Positions 8,976 to 19,077 are shown, counted from the first letter of the stretch. The stretch is 64,000 bases of DNA from Photobacterium phosphoreum (GCF_002954725.1 NZ_MSCQ01000001.1:396059-460058); one strand, 5' to 3'. Notes: generated by a model from the letters alone, not told the origin. Made by a program: numbers and translations.

Positions 8976-10421
8976 ATGCACGGTTTAGTAAATACGCTTG
9001 TTATTGATGACGATCCACAGCAACGTCATGATTTAGGTGTCATCCTTAACTTTATGGGTGAACATCATAATGCGCTGTCATCGCAAGATCTAACCATGTC
9101 ACTGTGGGAACAGCCATGGGGGGTTTGCCTTTTAGGTACAATCACGAATACCAAGAGACTCAAGAGCATTATAGATATGCTTAAAATGTATCCACAGATC
9201 CCTGTGGTAGCATTGAGTGATCATCATGAACTTCTCGCTGCATTACCCAATTATATTGGTGATCTTAAATTCCCACTGCATTATAACCAATTAGCTGATG
9301 CCTTCCGTCATTGCCAAGAATACTTAGGTAAGCGTACTCATCAAGTGCCGTCGCTTGGGCGTAAAAACATGCTGTTTAGAAGCATGGTCGGCCGTAGTGA
9401 AGCCATCAGTGATATTCGACGCTTAGTCGAGCAAGTCGCTGCTTGTGATGCGAGTGTGTTGATTTTAGGTGAATCAGGAACAGGTAAAGAAGTGGTTGCG
9501 CGTAACGTGCATTATCATTCTGAACGTGGCAAAGGTCCGTTTGTTCCTGTGAACTGCGGCGCGATTCCACCAGATTTACTTGAAAGTGAATTATTTGGTC
9601 ATGAAAAAGGCGCATTTACTGGCGCGATTTCAACCCGCAAAGGTCGATTTGAATTGGCCGAAGGTGGTACTTTATTTTTAGACGAGATTGGTGATATGCC
9701 AATGTCGATGCAAGTAAAATTATTACGGGTATTGCAAGAGCGTAGCTTTGAACGGGTTGGTGGTAGTCAAACTATCAAAGCGAATGTCCGTATTGTGGCA
9801 GCAACCCATCGTGATCTTGATAAAATGATCGCTGAAAGGTCGTTCCGCGAAGATTTATATTACCGCTTGAATGTGTTCCCAATTGATATGCCAGCGTTGC
9901 GGGATCGGATCGAAGATATTCCGTTACTACTGCAAGAGCTGTTAACTCGTATGGAAGCAGAAGGCGCGAAACGGATTCATTTTACCCCACGCGCGATTGC
10001 ATCATTAATGTTGCATGATTGGCCGGGAAATATTCGTGAATTGGCTAATTTAGTTGAACGGTTAACGATTCTTTATCCGGGTGAAATGGTGGATGTTAAT
10101 CATTTGCCAGTGAAATACCGTTATGGTCACCTCCCTGATTTTGTCCCAGAGGTTGGTACTACATCAATCGAAGAACAAGAACAGCAAGCGTTAGCAGATA
10201 TGTTTGCCACTGGAGAAACGGATTCAACACCACTAGGTAACGACTTACCGCCAGAAGGGTTAAACCTGAAAGAAATGCTAGCAGAGCTTGAAGTGGAAAT
10301 GATCCGCCAAGCACTGGATGCGCAATCTAGTGTGGTTGCACGTGCTGCTGATATGCTAGGTATGCGTCGAACTACTTTAGTTGAAAAAATGCGTAAATAT
10401 GGGTTATCGAAAGACAGCTAA
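8976..10421 (+). CDS. flrA: sigma-54-dependent master flagellar regulator FlrA
   Basis: FlrA (FleQ in Pseudomonas) is the class I activator of the polar flagellar hierarchy and switches on flrBC and other class II genes with sigma-54. Domains are: a FleQ-type receiver-like N-terminus (1-120) that lacks an ordinary phosphorylation site; an AAA+ domain with Walker A GESGTGKE at 165-172 and the sigma-54 contact loop GAFTGA at 212-217; and a C-terminal Fis-type helix-turn-helix ([20 protein letters not shown]). Length 481 is normal. The ATG at 8976 has AAAGG upstream. In FleQ/FlrA, cyclic-di-GMP binds the AAA+ domain and inhibits activity. A strong terminator separates it from flrB. Confidence 0.95.
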   Translation: MHGLVNTLVIDDDPQQRHDLGVILNFMGEHHNALSSQDLTMSLWEQPWGVCLLGTITNTKRLKSIIDMLKMYPQIPVVALSDHHELLAALPNYIGDLKFPLHYNQLADAFRHCQEYLGKRTHQVPSLGRKNMLFRSMVGRSEAISDIRRLVEQVAACDASVLILGESGTGKEVVARNVHYHSERGKGPFVPVNCGAIPPDLLESELFGHEKGAFTGAISTRKGRFELAEGGTLFLDEIGDMPMSMQVKLLRVLQERSFERVGGSQTIKANVRIVAATHRDLDKMIAERSFREDLYYRLNVFPIDMPALRDRIEDIPLLLQELLTRMEAEGAKRIHFTPRAIASLMLHDWPGNIRELANLVERLTILYPGEMVDVNHLPVKYRYGHLPDFVPEVGTTSIEEQEQQALADMFATGETDSTPLGNDLPPEGLNLKEMLAELEVEMIRQALDAQSSVVARAADMLGMRRTTLVEKMRKYGLSKDS

Positions 10422-10442
10422 TTTGTGTTAAGCGTTTTTATG

Positions 10443-10480
10443 AAAAAGCCACCGTCATTAATTTGGCGGTGGCTTTTTTT
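10443..10480 (+). terminator. Rho-independent terminator of flrA
   Basis: AAAAAGCCACCG (10443-10454) pairs with CGGTGGCTTTTT (10467-10478) and is followed by further T. A classic strong terminator that isolates flrA from flrBC. Confidence 0.88.
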
Positions 10481-10611
10481 ATGTTGTTTTAAAAGTAGTT
10501 GCTTAATAATTGGTCGCAATATATCGCTACTAGTAATATTTTAACGTCAAATATTATTGTGAATGCCGCATGATGAATGCCGAAAATCAAACGGAAGCGT
10601 TAAATTACCAT

Positions 10612-10633
10612 TAGTGTCATAAAAGTGACACTA
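10612..10633 (+). promoter_or_regulatory. palindrome matching the FleQ/FlrA box, upstream of flrB
   Basis: TAGTGTCA (10612-10619), six bases, TGACACTA (10626-10633): a perfect 8-bp inverted repeat. Its core GTCATAAAAGTGAC agrees with the published Pseudomonas FleQ consensus GTCANTAAATTGAC at 11 of 13 defined positions. It lies about 87 bases upstream of the predicted flrB transcription start, a normal position for an enhancer-binding protein. The match to FlrA binding is inferred. Confidence 0.6.
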
Positions 10634-10682
10634 GTGGTTGGTGAAGTTCATGTTTAACCTGTTGATAAGTAACATTTAATAG

Positions 10683-10697
10683 TGGTATGTAACTTGC
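10683..10697 (+). promoter_or_regulatory. sigma-54 promoter of flrBC
   Basis: TGGTATGTAACTTGC fits TGGCACGNNNNTTGC with GG and GC ten bases apart and TTGC intact. The transcription start is expected near 10709, 26 bases before the flrB ATG. In Vibrio, flrBC is the direct target of FlrA with sigma-54. The 313-base gap between flrA and flrB therefore contains a terminator, an activator site and this promoter. Confidence 0.75.
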
Positions 10698-10734
10698 ATT
10701 TAGTTACGATTGGCGTGTTGGTTTTAGGTTAATC

Positions 10735-11757
10735 ATGAGTGACCCTACTGTAAGAATATTAGCGTTAAACCAGCAAGTTGAACGTTATCAGCAAGTATTA
10801 CAAGTGATGCCTGTTGCCGTGATTTTGTTGGATGAAAAAGGGCTGATCACCGAAGCCAATCAGGAGGCTTTGCGGCTGCTTGGCGAACCATTAACGGGTC
10901 AACGTTGGGGCGACATTATTCAACGCAGCTTTGCGCCGCAACATGATGACGGTCATGAAGTTTCATTACGCAGTGGCCGTAAAGTGAAATTAGCCATCTC
11001 AGCTTCAGCGGCAGGGCAGTTAATTGTGATCACTGATTTAACCGAAACTCGACAGTTACAATCACGGTTAAGTGAAATGCAGCGCTTGTCGTCATTAGGG
11101 CGAATGGTGGCATCACTGGCACATCAAGTTCGAACCCCGCTTGCAAGTGCGTTGTTATATGCGGCTAATTTGGCCTCATCAGGGTTAACCCCAGCAACCC
11201 GAACGCGGTTTCAAGCTAAGCTGGTGGATCGATTGTACGATCTTGAAAAACAAGTCAACGATATGTTGTTATTTGCTAACGGCGGTGACAATAAAGTGGT
11301 GAGTGAATTTGATGTCGAAAGTTTACTCAACAGTTTAGAAGCGATGATAGAAACGCAAGTACTCAGCGATGATGTCGATTTTAGTATCGACTGTGATGAT
11401 GAAACATTGCGGTTGCTGGGTAATGAAAATGCGTTAGCAAGTGCGGTGAGTAATTTGATCACCAATGCGATTCAAATGGCAGGCAAAGGGTGTCGAGTCG
11501 CAGTGCGCTGTCAACAACAGGATCAGATGTTACTTCTGAGTGTCAGTGATAACGGTCCCGGTATTGCCGCTGAGGATCAGCAAAAAGTGTTAGAGCCTTT
11601 TTTTACCACGCGTAAACAAGGCACAGGATTAGGATTAGCTGTGGTACAGATGGTGGTATCGGCTCATAACGGTAGCTTGCAATTAAGCTCACAACTTGGG
11701 CGTGGGGCAACCTTTACCTTGCAGTTACCGCTAGTCACATCAGATCACATTGGATAA
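10735..11757 (+). CDS. flrB: flagellar two-component sensor kinase FlrB
   Basis: FlrB (FleS) is the cytoplasmic histidine kinase that phosphorylates FlrC and so turns on class III genes. It has a PAS-like sensor part (about 15-105), a HisKA dimerisation domain with phospho-acceptor H130 in SLAHQVRTPLA, and a HATPase domain with N, G1 (DNGPGIA) and G2 (GTGLGLAVV) boxes near the C-terminus. No membrane segments are visible, as expected for this family. Length 340 is typical. It precedes flrC by 29 bases in one operon under a sigma-54 promoter. Confidence 0.94.
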   Translation: MSDPTVRILALNQQVERYQQVLQVMPVAVILLDEKGLITEANQEALRLLGEPLTGQRWGDIIQRSFAPQHDDGHEVSLRSGRKVKLAISASAAGQLIVITDLTETRQLQSRLSEMQRLSSLGRMVASLAHQVRTPLASALLYAANLASSGLTPATRTRFQAKLVDRLYDLEKQVNDMLLFANGGDNKVVSEFDVESLLNSLEAMIETQVLSDDVDFSIDCDDETLRLLGNENALASAVSNLITNAIQMAGKGCRVAVRCQQQDQMLLLSVSDNGPGIAAEDQQKVLEPFFTTRKQGTGLGLAVVQMVVSAHNGSLQLSSQLGRGATFTLQLPLVTSDHIG

Positions 11758-11786
11758 TGGTTCGAGTTAACTATGGAGAGTAAAAA

Positions 11787-13172
11787 ATGACTCAAACGCG
11801 GGTATTAGTCGTAGAAGATGATGCAGGTTTGCGTGAAGCATTAGTTGATACGTTGGCGCTAGCGGGTTATCAATGGCTAGAAGCAGAAAGTGCAGAACAC
11901 GCGTTAGTGCTATTGAAATCTGAACCGATTGATATTGTGGTGTCTGATGTGCAAATGGCGGGAATCGATGGTTTAGCTTTATTGCGCAGTATCAAATTAC
12001 AGTGGCCGAAAATGCCAGTGTTATTGATGACAGCCTACGCCAATATTGAAGATGCCGTGGCGGCGATGAAAGAGGGTGCGATTGATTACATGGCGAAGCC
12101 ATTTGCACCACAAGTGTTACTTAATATGGTTGGCCGTTATGCGCCGATTAAACGCCATCTTACGGATACTGTCGCTGTTGATCCCAAAAGTCTGCAGTTA
12201 TTAGCGATGGCGGAAAAAGTCGCTAAAACCGATGCCAGCGTGATGGTGTTGGGGCCGAGTGGCTCTGGCAAAGAGGTATTGTCACGCTATATTCATGATC
12301 ATTCATTGCGTTGTGATGGACCCTTTGTGGCAATTAACTGTGCTGCGATTCCAGAAAACATGCTGGAAGCGATGTTGTTTGGTTATGAAAAAGGCGCATT
12401 TACAGGTGCTGTGCAAGCATGCCCTGGCAAATTTGAACAAGCTCAAGCAGGGACTATTTTACTTGATGAAATCAGTGAAATGGATATCAGCTTACAAGCT
12501 AAATTATTACGAGTATTACAAGAGCGTGAAGTTGAACGCTTAGGTGGTCGAAAAAGTATTAAATTAGATGTGCGGATTATTGCAACCAGCAACCGTGACT
12601 TAAAAAGCTATGTTGCCGAAGGGCATTTTCGTGAAGATTTGTATTACCGCTTAAATGTTTTTCCAATCACATGGCCATCTCTTACTGAACGTGAGGGCGA
12701 TATTGTGCCGTTAGCGCAGTTATTCCTACAACGTCATGCCAGTCAACAAGGTATCGCTATGCCGATAATTAGCGAATGCGCACAGCACAAATTATTACAA
12801 TATTCATGGCCTGGAAATGTGCGTGAGCTTGATAACGTGATTCAACGCGCGTTAATCATTCACGATAACCTTATGATAACTGAGCAACATATTTTACTCG
12901 AAGGGCTTGATTGGCTACAGATGACCAATGCACCAGAGGTGTCTGAACCTGCCGTTGTCGCCACAGCTGCGATAACAGAAGCGGTATCATCAAATGTGAT
13001 CGATAGTTTAGGTCATGAATTACGCGGTCAAGAATTTAATATTATTTTAGATACCTTAGTGGCTTGCCAAGGTAATCGTAAACACATGGCAGATAAACTG
13101 GGTATTAGCCCACGAACACTACGTTATAAGTTAGCAAAAATGCGTGATGCGGGTATTGAGTTGCCAGCGTAA
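11787..13172 (+). CDS. flrC: sigma-54-dependent response regulator FlrC
   Basis: FlrC (FleR) is the NtrC-type activator of hook, basal body and export genes. The receiver domain carries the acidic pair D11-D12 and the phosphorylation site D54 (VVSDVQMAG). The AAA+ domain has Walker A GPSGSGKE at 156-163 and GAFTGA at 203-208. The C-terminal Fis-type helix-turn-helix contains GNRKHMADKLGISPRTLRYK. Length 461 is normal. A GGAG ribosome binding site precedes the ATG. Known targets in Vibrio are the sigma-54 promoters of flgK, fliE, fliK and flhA type operons, matching the -24/-12 elements seen in this window. Confidence 0.95.
   Translation: MTQTRVLVVEDDAGLREALVDTLALAGYQWLEAESAEHALVLLKSEPIDIVVSDVQMAGIDGLALLRSIKLQWPKMPVLLMTAYANIEDAVAAMKEGAIDYMAKPFAPQVLLNMVGRYAPIKRHLTDTVAVDPKSLQLLAMAEKVAKTDASVMVLGPSGSGKEVLSRYIHDHSLRCDGPFVAINCAAIPENMLEAMLFGYEKGAFTGAVQACPGKFEQAQAGTILLDEISEMDISLQAKLLRVLQEREVERLGGRKSIKLDVRIIATSNRDLKSYVAEGHFREDLYYRLNVFPITWPSLTEREGDIVPLAQLFLQRHASQQGIAMPIISECAQHKLLQYSWPGNVRELDNVIQRALIIHDNLMITEQHILLEGLDWLQMTNAPEVSEPAVVATAAITEAVSSNVIDSLGHELRGQEFNIILDTLVACQGNRKHMADKLGISPRTLRYKLAKMRDAGIELPA
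13150..13164 (+). promoter_or_regulatory. possible sigma-54 promoter of fliE operon
   Basis: CGGGTATTGAGTTGC, inside the end of flrC, has GG and GC ten bases apart and a TTGC box, but the -24 half is poor. Transcription would begin near 13176, before the fliE ATG at 13233. It is the only candidate of this type near fliE, where a class III promoter is expected. Confidence 0.3.
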
Positions 13173-13232
13173 GTTGATTTCCCACATGTAATAAATATTG
13201 GTTAGACTCTAAAAAGACAGTGAGATTATGCA

Positions 13233-13544
13233 ATGAAAGTTAATGGACTAGCGAATGAAATGCAGACTCTGCGTTTAGAAGCACAAAACACTATCCGCCC
13301 CGCAACAGGGCAGCAAGTGAGTGCGGATTTTGGCAATTTACTCAACGATGCCATTAAGTCGGTAAATACCCTTCAAGGACAATCAAGTGATTTAGCCACC
13401 CGTTTTGATCAAGGTAATCGGAGTGTGTCGTTGTCGGATGTGATGATTGCCCGTAATAAATCCAGTGTGGCGTTTGAAGCGACGGTGCAAGTGCGAAATA
13501 AAATGGTTCAAGCCTACAAAGAATTAATGAATATGCCGGTATAA
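13233..13544 (+). CDS. fliE: flagellar hook-basal body protein FliE
   Basis: FliE joins the MS ring to the rod and is the first rod-type protein exported. It is a 103-residue helical protein. The C-terminal half carries the conserved SLSDVMIARNKSSVAFEATV followed by QVRNKMVQAYKELMNMPV, the diagnostic ending of FliE. It begins the fliEFGHIJ basal body operon, with 62 bases to fliF. The start follows a GTGAG sequence. Confidence 0.93.
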   Translation: MKVNGLANEMQTLRLEAQNTIRPATGQQVSADFGNLLNDAIKSVNTLQGQSSDLATRFDQGNRSVSLSDVMIARNKSSVAFEATVQVRNKMVQAYKELMNMPV

Positions 13545-13606
13545 ATGCCGTTGTTATTGTTGATGTGATAGCCGCATCATTTTGTTATATGTGTGAGTAA
13601 TAAATA

Positions 13607-15352
13607 GTGTCAGATCAAATTGTTAATCAACAAGTTGCGGTTGCAAATAATAATACTGCACCGGTATTGCGAGATGCATCTCAAGATCCTGATCTTGCAG
13701 AGAAGAAAGCATCACGTACCGACAGTATTTTAGGCAACCTTGATCTGTTACGGCAGGTGATTTTAGTGTTATCAGTCGCCATTTGTGTTGCGTTAATCGT
13801 GATGATGGTGGTGTGGATAAAAGAACCTGAAATGCGTCCATTAGGCAGCTATGAAACCGAAGAGTTGATTCCTATTTTGGATCACTTTGATCAAAAGAAA
13901 ATTGAGTATCAACTTGATGGCAATACCATTCGTGTGCCTGCCGATAAATACAGCAGTATTAAATTAGATTTAACCCGCAGTGGTTTAAACAGTCGCACCG
14001 CAGAAGGCGATGATATTTTATTACAAGACATGGGGTTTGGTGTTTCACAGCGACTGGAAAAGGAACGTTTAAAATTAAGTCGAGAACGCCAATTAGCGCG
14101 TGCGATTGAACAAATTAGTCAAGTGCGCAAAGCACAAGTGCTGTTAGCAATGCCAAAACAAAGTGTGTTTGTGCGCCATAATCAAGATGCTACCGCCACG
14201 GTTTTTTTGACCTTAGCTTCTGGCGGTGCGTTGGGTCAGCAAGAAGTGGATTCGATTGTTGATATGGTAGCAACAGCAGTGCCAGGTTTACGTCCCACTA
14301 GAGTAACGGTTACTGATCAACATGGGCGCTTATTAAGTTCTGGCACTGAAGATCCAAGCTCAACCGCTAAACGTAAAGAATATGAATTAGAGCGTAAACA
14401 AGAACAGTCATTACGTGAAAAAATTGATGCGATTCTAATGCCTGTTTTAGGCTTAGGTAATTATACCTCGCAAGTTGATATTGCGATGGATTTTTCCGCG
14501 TTAGAAGAAACCCATAAACGCTACAATCCCGCGACAGCAGCAACGCGAAGTGAGTTTACTCGTGAAGATAGCAATGGCGGTCAAGTGGTTGCTGGTATTC
14601 CGGGGTCATTGAGTAACCAGCCTCCCGTTAGTAGTTCTATTCCTGAAAATATTAAAGATATGCAGGCGGGTAGCAGTAGCGGCAATGGTCGTATGCACCG
14701 TGAATCAACCCGTAATTATGAGTTAGATACCACTATAAGCCATAAGCGCGCGCAAACGGGGGTGATTGATCGTCAAACCGTATCGGTTGCGATTGATTAT
14801 AAATCGATTGTTGATCCTAAAACGGGCGAGATCACACGAACACCGATATCAGAAGCGGAAATTGTAAAGATTCGCCGTTTATTAATGGGCGGTATTGGTT
14901 TTTCAGAAGTACGCGGTGATTTACTTGAAGTGTTATCAGTGCCGTTTGCTTTACCAGAAGAACTGTTATTAGCCGACATTCCTATTTGGGAGAATCCTAA
15001 TTTTAGCAGTTGGGTTCGATGGTTAGCAGCTGCATTAGTCATTATTGTCATCGTTGTCGTGTTAGTGCGTCCTGCGATGAATAAGCTGCTGTACCCCAAT
15101 CAAACTGCGGATGGTACACCGTTAGATGAAAATGGAATGCCGATATTAACGCATAGCAATAATGGTGATGGTACTGGCTTGATTGGTGGTGAATTAGATG
15201 CTCATGAAAGTTTTGAATTGAGTAGTAGCAGTTTAGATCTGCCTAACTTACATAAAGATGAAGATTTACTGAAAGCGGTACGGGCATTGGTTGCCAATGA
15301 ACCTGATCTTGCCGCGCAAGTAGTGAAAAGCTGGATGAATGAAGATGGCTAA
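13607..15352 (+). CDS. fliF: flagellar MS-ring protein FliF
   Basis: FliF forms the inner-membrane MS ring, the base on which export gate and switch assemble. It begins with GTG at 13607 and has 581 residues. Two membrane segments are visible, about residues 45-66 (VILVLSVAICVALIVMMVVW) and 470-490 (WLAAALVIIVIVVVLVRP). Between them lie the YscJ-like ring-building domains, with LLQDMGFGVSQRLEKERLKL. The C-terminal cytoplasmic tail binds FliG. The fliG start overlaps the end of fliF, which suggests translational coupling. Confidence 0.95.
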   Translation: MSDQIVNQQVAVANNNTAPVLRDASQDPDLAEKKASRTDSILGNLDLLRQVILVLSVAICVALIVMMVVWIKEPEMRPLGSYETEELIPILDHFDQKKIEYQLDGNTIRVPADKYSSIKLDLTRSGLNSRTAEGDDILLQDMGFGVSQRLEKERLKLSRERQLARAIEQISQVRKAQVLLAMPKQSVFVRHNQDATATVFLTLASGGALGQQEVDSIVDMVATAVPGLRPTRVTVTDQHGRLLSSGTEDPSSTAKRKEYELERKQEQSLREKIDAILMPVLGLGNYTSQVDIAMDFSALEETHKRYNPATAATRSEFTREDSNGGQVVAGIPGSLSNQPPVSSSIPENIKDMQAGSSSGNGRMHRESTRNYELDTTISHKRAQTGVIDRQTVSVAIDYKSIVDPKTGEITRTPISEAEIVKIRRLLMGGIGFSEVRGDLLEVLSVPFALPEELLLADIPIWENPNFSSWVRWLAAALVIIVIVVVLVRPAMNKLLYPNQTADGTPLDENGMPILTHSNNGDGTGLIGGELDAHESFELSSSSLDLPNLHKDEDLLKAVRALVANEPDLAAQVVKSWMNEDG

Positions 15353-16385
15353 TGACGTAGCAACAGTTGACAATAAATTTGATATTAAAAGCCTTAATGG
15401 TGCAGAAAAAGCCGCAATTCTATTATTAAGTCTTAATGAACAAGATGCCGCCAGCATTATTCGTCACCTTGACCCTAAACAAGTGCAACGGGTCGGTGGC
15501 ACCATGGCGAGCATGAAAAATTTAAATCAAGATAAAGTCTCTAGCGTTCATCGTTTATTTTTAGAAGAGATTCAAAAATACACCAGCATCGGTATGGGCA
15601 GTGAAGATTTTGTTCGTAATGCATTAGTGGCTGCATTAGGTGAGGATAAAGCCAATAACTTGGTCGATCAAATCCTGATGGGCAGTGGTTCGCGCGGGCT
15701 TGATTCTCTAAAATGGATGGATCCTCGTCAAGTTGCCAGCATCATTATTAATGAACATCCACAAATTCAAACCATTGTATTGTCCTATCTAGAACCTGAA
15801 CAATCGGCTGAAATTTTATCGCAATTTCCTGAGCGAGTGCGGTTAGATTTGATGATGCGTATTGCTAACTTAGAAGAAGTCCAACCTGCGGCTTTACATG
15901 AATTAAACGATATCATGGAAAAACAATTCGCAGGTCAAGCGGGTGCGCAAGCGGCTAAGATTGGTGGCCTGAAGGCCGCGGCTGAAATCATGAACTACCT
16001 TGATAATAATGTTGAAGGATTGCTAATGGATCAAATTCGTGAAAACGATGAAGAGACAGCGACCCAAATTCAAGACTTGATGTTTGTGTTTGATAACTTG
16101 ATTGAAGTTGATGATCGTGGCATTCAAATTCTATTACGCGATGTGCCGCAAGAGTTATTACAAAAAGCCCTTAAAGGTACTGATGATATGTTGCGTGATA
16201 AGTTTTATAGCAATATGTCTAAGCGCGCGAGTGAAATGCTGCAAGAAGATTTAGAGGCGATGGGGCCGATTCGAGTGGCTGATGTGGAAGCGTCACAGAA
16301 AGAGATTTTATCGATCGCCCGTCGTTTATCTGATTTGGGCGAATTAGTGTTAACTGGCAATGGTGGTACTGATGAATTCTTATAA
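15345..16385 (+). CDS. fliG: flagellar motor switch protein FliG
   Basis: FliG couples the MS ring to the C ring and interacts with the stator to generate torque. Seen are the N-terminal FliF-binding domain with LNGAEKAAILLLSLNEQDAA, the middle domain with MDPRQVASIIINEHPQIQT, and the torque helix region near the end (FVFDNLIEVDDRGIQILLRD) with alternating charges. The reading frame also has an ATG at 15339. I use 15345 because MANDVATV is the usual family start, giving 346 residues. Both starts overlap fliF. Confidence 0.95.
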   Translation: MANDVATVDNKFDIKSLNGAEKAAILLLSLNEQDAASIIRHLDPKQVQRVGGTMASMKNLNQDKVSSVHRLFLEEIQKYTSIGMGSEDFVRNALVAALGEDKANNLVDQILMGSGSRGLDSLKWMDPRQVASIIINEHPQIQTIVLSYLEPEQSAEILSQFPERVRLDLMMRIANLEEVQPAALHELNDIMEKQFAGQAGAQAAKIGGLKAAAEIMNYLDNNVEGLLMDQIRENDEETATQIQDLMFVFDNLIEVDDRGIQILLRDVPQELLQKALKGTDDMLRDKFYSNMSKRASEMLQEDLEAMGPIRVADVEASQKEILSIARRLSDLGELVLTGNGGTDEFL

Positions 16386-16421
16386 TAACGTGGTTATGTT
16401 CTTTATCGCGACTCGATGTGA

Positions 16422-17249
16422 ATGTCGATGATGAGCAATGAACGTCGGCGTGGCTTTATGCGAGTATCAGAACATCAAGCACAAGAGCTTGAACGCTGGG
16501 CATACCCTGATTACAGCAATGAAGGGGATATTTTAGCGTCTGAAAATGCGTTTAATTATGATCATCAATACCATCTTGAACAGCAACAACCCGAGCCAGA
16601 ACATGAGCTTGAACCCATACCTGCACCATTAACGGCCGCAGAATTAGAAGCGATGCAGCAATCTGCTTATGACGAAGGGGTTGAGCAAGGACGCCAAGCT
16701 GGGCATAGCGAAGGTTTTACCACGGGCCATGCTGAAGGTATTACCGCAGGGCATGATGAAGGGCTTGCGCAAGGATTACAGCAAGGATTGGAACAAGCCC
16801 AAGCACAAATTGATCACCACGTCGCGATGTTAGTGGCGGTGATGGATAAATTTGCTGATCCGATTGCTAAAGTCGATAGTGAAGTTGAACAACAATTATT
16901 GTTATTGGTGAATGGGTTAACCAAAGCGTTAATTCGAGTTGAAGTAAAAACCAATCCCCAAGTATTGCTCAATACCTTACGTGAAGTAGTGGCCACGCTA
17001 CCGATTGCCGATCGCGCGATCAAAATGTACCTCCACCCAGACGATATTGCGTTAGTCCATGCGAGTTTTGATGAAACTGATTTACAGCAGCGTCAATGGA
17101 CATTACTGAGTGAGCCAAGTTTACAACGGGGTGATTTACAGTTGGAGTGCGGTAGTTCCAGTGTTGATTATTTAATTGACGATCGTATTCAGCATTCATT
17201 AACTACTTTTAATGCGCTTAACAGCAATTTACAAGAGTCAACCCAATGA
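16422..17249 (+). CDS. fliH: flagellar export ATPase regulator FliH
   Basis: FliH is the stator of the export ATPase and holds FliI in check. The order of features is typical: an N-terminal RRRGFMR motif, an acidic linker (residues 50-85), then a run of repeats (about 88-130) with the pattern GxxxG, for example [17 protein letters not shown], then the V-ATPase E-subunit-like C-terminus. Length 275 is normal. The start is uncertain: the family usually begins MSNERRRGF, which would be the ATG at 16431. The end overlaps the fliI start by four bases (ATGA). Confidence 0.92.
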   Translation: MSMMSNERRRGFMRVSEHQAQELERWAYPDYSNEGDILASENAFNYDHQYHLEQQQPEPEHELEPIPAPLTAAELEAMQQSAYDEGVEQGRQAGHSEGFTTGHAEGITAGHDEGLAQGLQQGLEQAQAQIDHHVAMLVAVMDKFADPIAKVDSEVEQQLLLLVNGLTKALIRVEVKTNPQVLLNTLREVVATLPIADRAIKMYLHPDDIALVHASFDETDLQQRQWTLLSEPSLQRGDLQLECGSSSVDYLIDDRIQHSLTTFNALNSNLQESTQ

Positions 17250-18562
17250 CCCTTGCTGAGCGTTTAGGTCGCTACCAAACTGCGAATACCGCCTGTAAAC
17301 CTGTTGCCTCTGGACGTTTAGATCGTGTCGTTGGATTAACCCTTGAAGCCATTGGTTGCCGCGCTCCTGTTGGCAGCGTGTGCAAAGTTGAAACCCTGAA
17401 TGGCGAACTAGAAGCTGAAGTGGTTGGCTTTGCGGGTGAAACTTTATTTTTAATGCCGAGTGAGCAATTATCAGGGGTGATGCCGGGCGCTAAAGTAACC
17501 CCAATTTTACATAATAGCGGTATTCCTGTTGGTCCTGAATTATTAGGGCGTGTTATTGATGGCATTGGTAATCCATTAGATGGGTTGGGGCCAATTATTA
17601 CCGAACAGCGAGCGGCATTTACTTCAGCTCCTATTAATCCCTTATCACGTAAACCCATTAAAGAACCATTAGATGTCGGTATTAAAGCGATTAATGGGTT
17701 ACTCACTGTTGGTAAAGGTCAACGAATAGGTTTATTTGCTGGTTCTGGTGTGGGTAAATCGGTCACATTAGGCATGATGACCCGCGGCACTAGCGCCCAA
17801 ATTGTAGTGGTGGGTTTAATTGGTGAGCGTGGCCGAGAAGTAAAAGAATTTATTGATGAGATTTTAGGTAAAGAAGGCCGTGAGCGCGCGGTAGTGATTG
17901 CAGCCCCTGCCGATGCTTCGCCGTTAATGCGTTTAAAAGGTTGCCAAACTTCTCTTACGATTGCGGAGTATTTTCGCGATCAAGGGTTTGATGTCTTATT
18001 GCTGATGGACTCGCTGACCCGTTTTGCTCAGGCACAGCGTGAAATTGCCCTTTCTGTTGGTGAGCCGCCCGCAACTAAAGGTTATCCGCCATCAGTATTT
18101 GCCAAGTTACCCGCACTGGTGGAACGCGCTGGTAATGGTAATGAAAACCAAGGTTCGATTACGGCTTTTTTTACCGTATTAAGTGAAGGCGATGATCTGC
18201 AAGATCCGATTGCTGATGCCTCACGAGCGATTCTTGACGGTCATATTGTGTTATCGCGTGAAATGGCGGATGCAGGTCATTATCCTGCGATTGATGTTGA
18301 ACGTTCAGTGAGCCGTGTCATGCCAGCCATTGTCAGTGATGAACATATGCTGATGTCAAAAGCGGTGCGGCAGATTTTATCTATTTGCCGTAAAAATCAA
18401 GATTTAGTCGCTATTGGCGCTTATAAGCCCGGCACTGATGCCACTATTGATCAAGCCTTTAATTTTAAACCAAAGTTAGATCATTATTTACAGCAAGAAA
18501 TGAAACAAGCGGTGCCGTATGAAATGTGTATCAATATGCTGCGTTCTACATTGGGCGGCTAA
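17246..18562 (+). CDS. fliI: flagellum-specific export ATPase FliI
   Basis: FliI is the hexameric ATPase at the base of the export gate, homologous to the F1 beta subunit. Walker A is at residues 166-172 (GSGVGKS). Walker B is in [20 protein letters not shown], and the conserved [18 protein letters not shown] follows. Length 438 fits. Translation is coupled to fliH by a 4-base overlap, and fliJ follows 45 bases downstream. Confidence 0.96.
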   Translation: MTLAERLGRYQTANTACKPVASGRLDRVVGLTLEAIGCRAPVGSVCKVETLNGELEAEVVGFAGETLFLMPSEQLSGVMPGAKVTPILHNSGIPVGPELLGRVIDGIGNPLDGLGPIITEQRAAFTSAPINPLSRKPIKEPLDVGIKAINGLLTVGKGQRIGLFAGSGVGKSVTLGMMTRGTSAQIVVVGLIGERGREVKEFIDEILGKEGRERAVVIAAPADASPLMRLKGCQTSLTIAEYFRDQGFDVLLLMDSLTRFAQAQREIALSVGEPPATKGYPPSVFAKLPALVERAGNGNENQGSITAFFTVLSEGDDLQDPIADASRAILDGHIVLSREMADAGHYPAIDVERSVSRVMPAIVSDEHMLMSKAVRQILSICRKNQDLVAIGAYKPGTDATIDQAFNFKPKLDHYLQQEMKQAVPYEMCINMLRSTLGG

Positions 18563-18607
18563 TGATATTCGACGATGCGTAATTAAAGCGACAAGGTTAT
18601 TAATAAT

Positions 18608-19051
18608 ATGCCATTGAGAACATTTGAATTACTGATAGAACAGGCGCAACAACAAGAACATCAAGCCAGCCTTGCCCTTACTCAAGCCCAACATGAACAA
18701 CAAAACTATTTGCAGCAATTAGCTCAAATTGAGCAGTATCGATTAGATTATTGTCGCCAGCTTTCTGAACGAGGGCAGCAAGGGTTAAGTGCCAGTCAAT
18801 ACAGCCATTTACAGAAATTCTTAACCCAACTTGATACCACGCTAGAGAAGCAAAAACAGGCTGGTGGCTATTTTGCTAATCAAATTGAGCAATGTCGTCA
18901 GCATTGGCAAGCGATGCAGCAAAAAAAACGTGGCATTGAATGGTTATTGGAAAAAAAACAGCGTGAACGGCAGCTTTTTTTGAATAAACAAGAACAAAAA
19001 ATGATGGATGAATTTGTAACGTTACAATTTGCGCGCCGTCAACAACGGTAG
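18608..19051 (+). CDS. fliJ: flagellar export chaperone/coiled-coil protein FliJ
   Basis: FliJ is the small coiled-coil protein that sits in the FliI ring and links it to FlhA. The 147-residue sequence is almost entirely helical and rich in Q, E, K and R, with heptads throughout (for example LTQAQHEQQNYLQQLAQIEQ). It is the last gene of the fliEFGHIJ unit, and the fliK sigma-54 promoter begins 12 bases after its stop. Confidence 0.9.
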   Translation: MPLRTFELLIEQAQQQEHQASLALTQAQHEQQNYLQQLAQIEQYRLDYCRQLSERGQQGLSASQYSHLQKFLTQLDTTLEKQKQAGGYFANQIEQCRQHWQAMQQKKRGIEWLLEKKQRERQLFLNKQEQKMMDEFVTLQFARRQQR

Positions 19052-19062
19052 AAGTAAAAAAC

Positions 19063-19077
19063 TGGTTTGCTTTTTGC
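19063..19077 (+). promoter_or_regulatory. sigma-54 promoter of fliK-flhB operon
   Basis: TGGTTTGCTTTTTGC followed by ATT has the GG-N10-GC spacing and an intact TTGCA box. Transcription would start near 19089, ahead of the fliK ATG at 19184 and downstream of most upstream in-frame codons, supporting that start. In Vibrio, the fliKLMNOPQ(R)flhB operon is described as class III. Confidence 0.7.

Noticed and set aside
8822..9007. 61-codon open frame before flrA
   Set aside because: No ribosome binding site, overlaps the flrA start and its composition is like non-coding A/T-rich DNA.
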